Shown: piece after piece, positions 56,231 through 64,000 of the stretch | Layout: each line of letters starts with the position of its first letter | How positions within the stretch are numbered: the first letter of the stretch is position 1 | Assembly (NCBI GenBank): GCA_011033025.1 | Contig: WFMF01000294.1 | Coordinates: 124,001 to 188,000 of the forward strand | DNA from: Beroe forskalii | Lineage: Eukaryota; Ctenophora; Nuda; Beroida; Beroidae | Direction of reading: 5' to 3' | DNA length: 64,000 nt | The notes under the pieces: generated by a model | Seen by the model: the letters and a program-made list of their open reading frames with translations, nothing else | The model's database searches: none | Told to the model about the DNA's origin: nothing | Position numbers and translations under genes: made by a program

Positions 56231-57228
56231 CGATCTGTGCAAAAATTATTTACAAAGGTTTTATTGTTGGAATGTGTTCTAATAGGTCCCATGAAGGTCT
56301 CCAAAGAGTGTTAAGGTGCTACCTTGAAGGGAAAAAGTCAGGAGGCCACGCCCTTTTTTCGACCGTGGGAAATTTTGAGGGAAAATGAAAATTCAGTTTT
56401 AATATGATATATGACATGTGGGTACCCTAAACCTATGTTTTTTGGGACGGGGAATCGATTCCAAACACTTTCAAAGTCGTATCTACCTTCATTGACCCAA
56501 ACCGGCCACGCCCATTTTTGCGCAAGGCATTTTTTGAGGTCTAAAAGCTATTTTTCAGATTAATGCGATATATGGCATGTAGGTACTCTAAACCCATGTT
56601 TTTTGGGACGAGAAATCGATTCCGCACATTATCAAAGTCGTATCTACCTTCTTTGCCCCAAAACCGGCCACGCCCACTTTTTGTGTATGGGATTTTTTGA
56701 CCGCCACAAAGGTATTTTTCAGTGAAGTGCGATGTACGGCATGTAGGTACTCTAAACCTATGTTTTTTGGGACGAGAAATCGATTCCACGCATTATAAGA
56801 GTCGTATCTACCTTCCTTGACTCAAAATTGGCCACGCCCAATTTTGCGCAAGACATTTTGAGGTAGAAAAGCTATTTTTCAGATTAATGCGATGTATGGC
56901 ATGTAGGTACTCTAAACCCATGTTTTTTGGGACGAGAAATCGATTCCACACATTATAAAAGTCGTCTCGACCTTCCTTGAACCAATATCAGCCAAGCCCA
57001 CTTTTTGCGTATGGGATTTTTGCCCACCGGCACCATAAAGTTATTTTTCAGTTATCTATATTAATAATTTCAGAGTGTTCGTGCATCTGTCTGTCTGTCT
57101 GTGTAAAATGACTATTTAAGAAGTGCATTTGATATTTTTGATCGTTTTTTTCGGGAAAATCTGGTATGTGTCCCATATAACCCCGGCTGAGTGACGTCAC
57201 AGACCTAAAGGTCAATTTTTCTGTATCC

Positions 57229-57320
57229 TAAACCTAACCATGACCCTAACCATGACCCTAACCTTAATCCTGACCCTAACCCTAACAAATCCTGACCCTA
57301 ATCGTGACCCTAACCCAAGT
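57229..57320. repeat. Telomere-like CCCTAA / TGACCCTAAC tract
   Basis: Degenerate repeats of ACCCTAACC and TGACCCTAACC inside the centre of fold-back element 2. Too diverged and internal to be a chromosome end. Confidence 0.7.
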
Positions 57321-57713
57321 CCTTAAAGCGCTAGGTGTGCTTAACTATATTTTTCTGACTGACGTCATTATCATATATAATGAAGAGCCCAGAGTTATAT
57401 GGGGCACTAGCCGAAAATCTTCTCCCAATTAAGGGGCTTATTACTATTTAAGGAAAATTTGAATTGGACCATCCGTTGATTATTTATTTGCATAATAAAT
57501 ATCATGCGTTGACTAATGCTAATATATGCTATGGAAAGGCAATACTATATAGGTGATCTCAAATTACAAAGTATGTTGTGCGGTGCATTTCCGCGAATAT
57601 CTGTAATCCTCGGTAAGCGGTAATGGTGATCCAATTACTTAACAAATTCCAAGATGAGGTCATGAAGCAAGTAGCTGTTGGCTGCTAGATACAAGACGAA
57701 CCAAAGGTATCAG

Positions 57714-58428
57714 GGGATCCTCCACGAACGGAGATAAGTGTACTTAAGAAATACTTATGATCGATTTTAAGAGTGCTCATAAATATTCTGTTCACGAAAC
57801 GTGAGTTAAGAAGATATTTCGCACTTATATTTTTCTTCTTAGGAACTTCCTAAATATTTAAGAAGACCTTCCATAAACCCTTCTTAAGTCTGCGTTACCC
57901 TCCATATTTGATGCGTGAGTCAAACGTGAGCTTAATTGGGGTCTTCCTAACTCACTAAGTACTTAACTTTCTTCTTAACTTCACTATATTTAGGTGCATC
58001 ACTAAGAGCGGTTTTATCCTTCTTAACGTCTTCTTAGCGTGATCCTAACTCAGGAATGGGATTCAATTTCAATCAAATAATTATTATATCGCCCCACATT
58101 ATTGAGTTAGAACAGTTTATTGGAAATGTTTCATAGCAGCGATAGGAAATACTACCTTAATTAGCTTATGCTTGGCGTGACACAAAATCAATTATCCTTT
58201 CTTGGCCTCTGATTGGCTTGTGCACCATGCATGTGATCTGCGTTAGCTTATTCACGTGACACATCCTACAACACTTAAGAAGGGTTTCGTGGACAAGAAA
58301 ATCCATCTTAAGGACAATATTGGTTAAGAAGGAAAGTTTCATGAACAGTCATAACTCGCGTTCCTAAATATGAAAAGTGTTCTTAACTTTATGATCACTT
58401 TTAAGAAGGAAGTTTCGTGGAGGAGCTC
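57714..58428. mobile_element. 715-bp Harbinger-like MITE nested in fold-back element 2
   Basis: Ends GGGATCCTCCACGAA and the inverse of GAGCTCCTCCACGAA, flanked by CAG on both sides (57711-57713, 58429-58431). CAG is a CWG-type 3-bp target, as used by PIF/Harbinger transposases. The interior has many AACTTAAGAAG/CTTCTTAAC motifs in both orientations. Confidence 0.7.
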
Positions 58429-61400
58429 CAGGTTGATTGTTTCCGCGAATCTTCGCGGGCAAACGCTAGTATACGATATTTAGGATGTTGGTACCCCAAC
58501 CCATGTGTTTGAACAAAGAAATAGAATCGATTCCACACATTATCAAAGTCGTACTGAACTTCCTTGATCCGTTTGTGGCCACGGCTACTTTTTTGTGCAG
58601 AGTATTTTTGACCAGTCTAAAATATATTGCTCAGTCACATAAGATATAAGGCATGTTGGTACTCTAAACATGTTATTATCAATTGATTATTGATTTTCTG
58701 AGTATCTGGTCAAACTAGCTGCAGTTTAGGTTAGTCATTCGAGGTATAACACTTGTTGATGTTCTTCCCACATAAAAGTACATTGGTCTGCTATGGTCGG
58801 CCTCTACTGGTGATAGACAAAATTCTGGAAAAAAACCAGCCCCGAAATCAAGGAGGCGCGGCAGTCAACTAATGTCTAACCTATGAAAACGGGTGATGTA
58901 TCCCTATTCCTCCCAGCACACTACAAGGAATGAAATTTATTGAGGTGTTTTTCTGCTCCTGCCCGACCATTTCCTTTCCGACTGCTACTGTCATAACTTT
59001 CTCCTCTTCTCTGTTTGTTGTGTGCTCTGCTAGATCGAGGCTCTGCTGTTATTGAGGTGAAGTGTTTATCAATCCTCACTCACTGGCTTTGAATTGTTCT
59101 CTCCGTCTTTCACTGGGGTCGATAAATTCATTAAAATGTCAGACATTCGCTCCTCCTTTCCATCCTGGATAGAAAGGATAAAATATGGACATCCACTTAT
59201 ATGTTAATATCAATTCAATGCCCAGCTGCCCTTCAAGATTTCTATGGCAGTGTATTTGTCTGAATACTTCCTTGTCAGCTATCCCTGTAGGCATCCGCTT
59301 GATCCCCATTCTTCAATGACATGCCCAACCTTAAAACCTAACCTCTTGTTTTCTGCTCGGCCATTCTGTTAACCTGAGCACAGCGGGTTTTCTCTTGTCC
59401 TGCTTATCATTTCAGCCGTGCCCATCTCTTTAACCCGGAGCAGATTCGTTGTGTCCGAGTGTCCTGCCAATCACGAAGCCATTGCCAAACGACCTCTGGA
59501 ACCCTATTTTCTCGGCGAAATATCACTTTCAATGCTTCATTGGCAAAATTCCTGTTGTAGTAGAATTTTGAAATTAATTGCGATAGCAGCCAGAAGCCCT
59601 GATCAGCCGAGAAGAGAGTTCCTCACAATTGGTCTTTTTCTGGTACCCCACATGTACAAATCTAATTACCATCCATATCAAGATATCACAGTGATCCCGT
59701 TATGGCTTGGAAATCTTTCCATGGTAAGATGGTAGAGATTGGATGTATCTCTACAATTTATCCTGGATTTAGAGTACATACCTAAATGGGTGACTTATCA
59801 CGTTTGGTCGCTGGGAAAGGAAACATGACTTTCAAGCTTGCTTACGTTAGGTGATCAAACATTTATCTGGTAAAATCACTTTCTTGGAATAGAGCCAAAT
59901 TCGGGTGGGTTCAGTGTTTGCTGGTTCTGCTGCACAACCAATACTCCTAGGCAAACTGCTCAACCTTTGGCTTTATCCCTGGAGAAGAACCCTCCACCCT
60001 TGCACACCATGTCCTGTCTATCCCATGTATGCATTATGTATGTACACCTTGGTAGGTGCTGGATGCCGTGGCAAGACCCTTCACAAGCGACTGAGGGGTG
60101 GCGACCACATCAGGGGAAAGCAAGTGCAAATCCAAAAGAGGATTATCTGCCAATAAATACGCAAAAAGTGGGCGTGGCTGGTATTGGGTCAAGGAAGGTC
60201 GACACGACTTTGATAATGTGCGGAATCAGTTTCTCGTCCCAAAAAACATGGGTTTAGAGTACCTACATGCCATATATCGCATTAATCTGAAAAATAGCGT
60301 TTCTACCTCAAAAAATGACTTGCACAAAAATGGGCGTGGCCGGTTTTGAGTCAAGGAAGGTAGATACGACTTTATAATGCGTGGAATCGATTCTCGTCCC
60401 AGAAAACATGGGTTTAGAGTACCTACATGCCATACATCGAACTTCACTGAAAATACCTTCTTAGTGGCGGTCAAAAAATCCCATACGCAAAAAGTGGGCG
60501 GCCGGTTTTGGGGCAAAGAAGGTAGATACGACTTTGATAATGTGCGGAATCAATTTCTCGTCCCAAAAAACATGGGTTTAGAGTACTTATATGGCATATA
60601 TCGCATTAATCTGAAAATAGCTTTTGGACCTCAAAAATGTCTTTGCGCAAAATGGGCGTGGCTGGTTTTGGGTCAAGGAAAAGATAGATACGACTTTGAA
60701 AGTGTTTGAATCGATTCCCCGTCCCAAAAAAACATAGGTTTAGGGTACCCACATGCCATATCATATTAAAACTGAATTTTCATTTTTCTCTCATACTTCC
60801 CACGGTCGAAAAAGGGCGTGGCCTCCTGACTTTTCCCTTCAAGGTAGCACCTTAACACTCTTTGGAGACCTTCAAGGGAATCCATTTGAACACATTCCAA
60901 CAATAAAACCTTTGTAAATAATTTTTGCACAGATGGTTTCATTTTTTCTCTTATAACTGTGTTCTTTGGTCTAGTTTTCGATGGGAAGTGTGAGAGTTGA
61001 ATTTGCAATATCAATATTGTAAAATATTCAAGCTCTAAAACGCGCCTCTTTACCGCTCATACGGAGCCCTAAGTCGCCTGCAATAATACACATTTTAGCA
61101 TCATCAGTTCCACACTATGACGCATGATTTTGACGTCATACTCTAACAGCCATCACTTCAGCCTCACCCTCCGCTAGATACAACATGAAGACAACATTAC
61201 CACGCACCACCTTGTCTGCTTGCAATTTATGTTAAGTACAAGTTTTTACATACAATTGCTATACACATATACTCATATGTAGCGCGAAGCAGTCTAATAT
61301 AATCTCTACAAGAAGTTTGATTAATTTTCACTAATTTTTGCGCTCAGCCATATATAGATTTAATGACGGTCACTTTAGAAACCACGTATGTATAGGTAGC

Positions 61401-61439
61401 GAACAGAGCCGTCATAGCAAGGGTTTTAGAGGTGAATTA

Positions 61440-61660
61440 ACGATGCCGTGATACGTTGCCATGACAACGTGTCTTAATTACCTGGGGATGGTGCCAGGTA
61501 TACGTAATAATACATTGCCATGACAACATGTCTTATTTTCTTACCTGTGATAGGTTCACATAATGACACGTTGCCATGACAGCATGTCTTATTTTCTTAC
61601 CTGTGGATGGTAGACGTTGCCATGACAATATGTCTTATTTTCTTACCTGTGGATGGTTCA
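61440..61660. repeat. Tandem repeat of about 55 bp carrying X-box-like sites
   Basis: GTTGCCATGACAAC at 61455, ATTGCCATGACAAC at 61514, GTTGCCATGACAGC at 61570 and GTTGCCATGACAAT at 61616, each followed by a TGTCTTATTTTCTTACCTGT-like spacer. The first is a full RFX-type X-box. No gene start is visible nearby. Confidence 0.8.
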
Positions 61661-61799
61661 CATAGTAATACACTGGGAAACCGTTCATTATAAACTCAAA
61701 CACAAGGAAATACTTTTTATCTATAATCCACCCAATTTTTGCAAAAATTCCAGCTTACCTGGAAATTTTTTATAACAATTCATTTACTATTTCAGGGGC

Positions 61800-64000
61800 T
61801 AGTACTGGGTCCCAGGAGCCCAGAAAAAAAAGTTTACCAACCTACCCCATGGGGGCGGTGGTTTTTGGGCCACGCCTTTTTATATTTATACGCTATGTCG
61901 TTTTTCATAACTCGGCTTAGGAAAGTCGTAGAGACTTCATTTTGGGCGCAAACGAATCGCAATGACCACGTTTTTATACAATTGTTGACACCAATATGCT
62001 GTAGAACCGTCAGGGAAGAAGTTATGGGCCAAAATCCATTTTCGGAGTATTCCGCGAACCATTATTTGGGCTATATTGGTATCTTGGCTCAGGAAGGTCG
62101 TAGAGGCTTTATCTTGGGCTCAAACGAATCGCAATGACCACGTTTTTATACAATTGTTGACACCAATATGCTGTAGAACCCTCAGGGAAGAAGTTATGGG
62201 CCAAAAACCATTTTCGGAGTAGTCCGCAAACCATTATTTGGGCTATATTGGTATCTTGGCTCAGGAGGGTCGTAGAGGCTTTATCTTGGGCGCAAAAGAA
62301 TCGCAACAGCCGTGTTTTTATACAATTGTTGACTCCAATATGCCGTAGAACTTTCAGGGAAGAAGTTATGGGCCAAAAACCATTTTTGGAGTAGTCTGCG
62401 AACCATAATTTGGGCTATATTGGTATCTTGGCTCAGAAAGGTCGTAGAGGCTTTATCTTTGGCGCAAATGAATCGAAAGGACCATGTTTTTATTTGGATG
62501 TCGTCACAAATATACTCGAAAACTCTCAGAAGAGAAGTTATGGGCCAAAAACCACTTTTCAGGGTACTTGCAACCCATTCTTTGGGCTATAGTGGAATCT
62601 TGGCGGAGGAAGCTCATAGAACTCAAGAAGCCTCATTTTGAACTGAAATGAATCACAATGGCAATGTTTTTATTTGACTGCTGCCACAGATATGCTTGAA
62701 ACCCTCAGGAAAGAAGTTATGGATCAAAACCATGATTCTAGCTACCTATGACCCATTGCTCGGGATATATTGGTATTTCGACTCATGACCTCAGGTGGGC
62801 TCAGGTAGTTCCTAGAGACCCAAAACACATGATTTTATGGAGCTTTTGTAGTTTTGTATGTAGGTAAGTAGGTATTCACTCACTGTCCTACAGCTTTAAG
62901 TCTAGGACATTATCCTACAGCTAGGACATTATCCTACAGCTTCTGACCAATCATGTTCTTGTTTGACATGGTAGAAATCCAGAACTTAATAATACCATGA
63001 TATAAGCATCTGCACTCTTTTCCCTTCACTTCAGATTCTGTTCATTCCTCAACAACTAACAAAGTTTTACACAAACATAAATTTTAGCATACTTACTTTA
63101 AGCTTTGGAGCTTAAATGGTTGAAATTTGTAGTCACCTTATAATCAAGACATTTGGTGTCTCTATGAAAGAAAATAGATGCACTTGCCTGTCACTGACAA
63201 GCTGACACGTCTTGTTCATCCAGCTGCCGACACCAGCTGCTTCACAGCTGGAGTGAGCAGGCCTAGCAGCACTAGGCAAATAAGCACCAACAGAATATAT
63301 GAATACTTCACATCAAGAATGGGTTGCGGGTACCCTGAAAAATGGTTTGTGGCCGCTATGAAATAAAATCGCGTTTTTTGTCTATAGGAACTGCCTGAGT
63401 TCATGAGTCGAAATACCAATTTAAAATCCCGAGCAATGGGTTATGGGTAGCCAAAAACATGGTTTTGATCCGTACCTTCTTTCTTGAGGGTTTTAAAGCA
63501 TATCTGTGGCAACAGTCAAATAAAAACATTGCCAAATTTGCGAGCAACTTCATTTTAAGATAAATCTTCCACGAGCTTCCCCAGCCAAGATACCACTATA
63601 ACCCAAAGAATGGGTTGCAAGTACCCTGAAAAGTGGTTTTTGGCCCATAACTTCTTCCCTGAGAGTTCTACGGCATATTCAAGTCAACAATCGTATAAAA
63701 ACATGGCTGTTGCGATTCTTTTGGGCCCAAAATAAAGCCTCTACGACCTTCCTGAGCCAAGATACCAATATAGCCCAAATAATGGTTCACGGACTACTCC
63801 GAAAATGGTTTTTGGCCCATAACTTCTTCCATGAGGGTTCTACAGCATATTGGTGTCAACAATTGTATAAAAACGTGGTCATTGCGATTCGTTTGCGCCC
63901 AAGATAAAGCCTCTACGACCTTCCTGAGTCAAGCTACCAATATAGCCCAAATAATGGTTCGCGGACTACTCCGAAAATGGTTTTTGGCCCATAACTTCTT
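61800..64000. mobile_element. Fold-back element 3, cut by the window edge
   Basis: The left arm (about 61,860-62,790) is a tandem array of about 171-bp units: the landmark GAATCGCAATGACCACG and its variants lies near 61,953, 62,125, 62,296 and 62,467. The right arm from about 63,405 is its inverse and continues past 64,000. The 600-bp centre (62,790-63,405) has no frame I recognise. The left boundary is uncertain. Unit landmarks include ATTTGGGCTATATTGGTATC and GTTATGGGCCAAAAACCA. Confidence 0.8.

Larger units (their letters stand above)
56235..60932. mobile_element. Fold-back element 2, related to element 1, with nested MITE
   Basis: Begins CTGTGCAAAAATTATTTACA and ends with its inverse; the continuation AAAGGTTTTATTG parallels AAAGGTTTTAGTG of element 1. 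Arms run about 56,235-57,055 and 60,150-60,932. CCACGCCC recurs at 56,345, 56,506, 56,668, 56,832 (and CCAAGCCC at 56,992): a period of about 160 bp. Units contain TTTTTTGGGACGAGAAATCG. AT on both sides may be a 2-bp duplication. The 3.1-kb centre holds a telomere-like tract, a nested MITE and C/T-rich sequence at 58,780-60,150 with no coding frame I trust. Confidence 0.85.

Noticed and set aside
61860-62790. 171-bp units as alpha-satellite-like centromeric DNA
   Set aside because: Length agreement is coincidental; the units occur as inverted arms of a fold-back element and number only about five.
1-64000. tRNA, rRNA or other classical RNA genes
   Set aside because: I looked for cloverleaf-like and conserved rRNA segments on both strands and found none I could support.

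Overview
The window is eukaryotic and almost certainly metazoan, at roughly 60% A+T. Its genes are split by introns, most with GT-AG ends. They encode animal-type proteins: a coronin-7/POD-1-like propeller, a galactose 3-O-sulfotransferase, a secreted papain-like protease with lectin-like and sushi-like tails, and a PP2A B56 subunit. The spaces between are packed with minisatellites, MITEs, fold-back elements and TTAGGG-like tracts. I read it as a repeat-rich invertebrate genome, probably marine; the phylum cannot be fixed from sequence alone.

Layout. 1-6.5 kb: the 5' half of a coronin-like gene (minus strand, six exons, running off the left edge). 6.5-15.2 kb: no gene seen; two tandem arrays. 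15.2-16.3 kb: single-exon HSL/arylacetamide-deacetylase-type hydrolase (minus), head to head with a four-exon Gal3ST-type sulfotransferase at 17.7-20.0 kb (plus). 21.3-35.8 kb: a nine-exon minus-strand gene whose phases close perfectly to 607 codons but whose family I do not recognise. A complete intronless cysteine-protease gene (30.8-32.4 kb, plus) lies inside its fifth intron. 36-45 kb: mobile elements. 45.5-47.2 kb: the C-terminal half of PPP2R5 (minus). 47-64 kb: no gene recognised; hAT and Harbinger-like MITEs and two large fold-back elements.

The most striking pattern is how repeats relate to splice sites. In the coronin gene the last 20 nt of exon 2 plus its 5' splice site have been amplified into about 53 copies of a 32-bp unit. 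The intron after exon 3 starts with a smaller tandem repeat of its own first bases. Two other introns are mostly made of related short inverted-repeat elements, as expected of introners. In the 21-36 kb gene an exon start with its 3' splice site has been copied five more times into the upstream intron. A second theme is three fold-back elements, two of them with arms built from tandem units of about 160 bp.

The genes do not form an operon or an obvious pathway. Exon calls rest on reading frame, splice-site and phase agreement plus recognised motifs. No alignment or database search was run.
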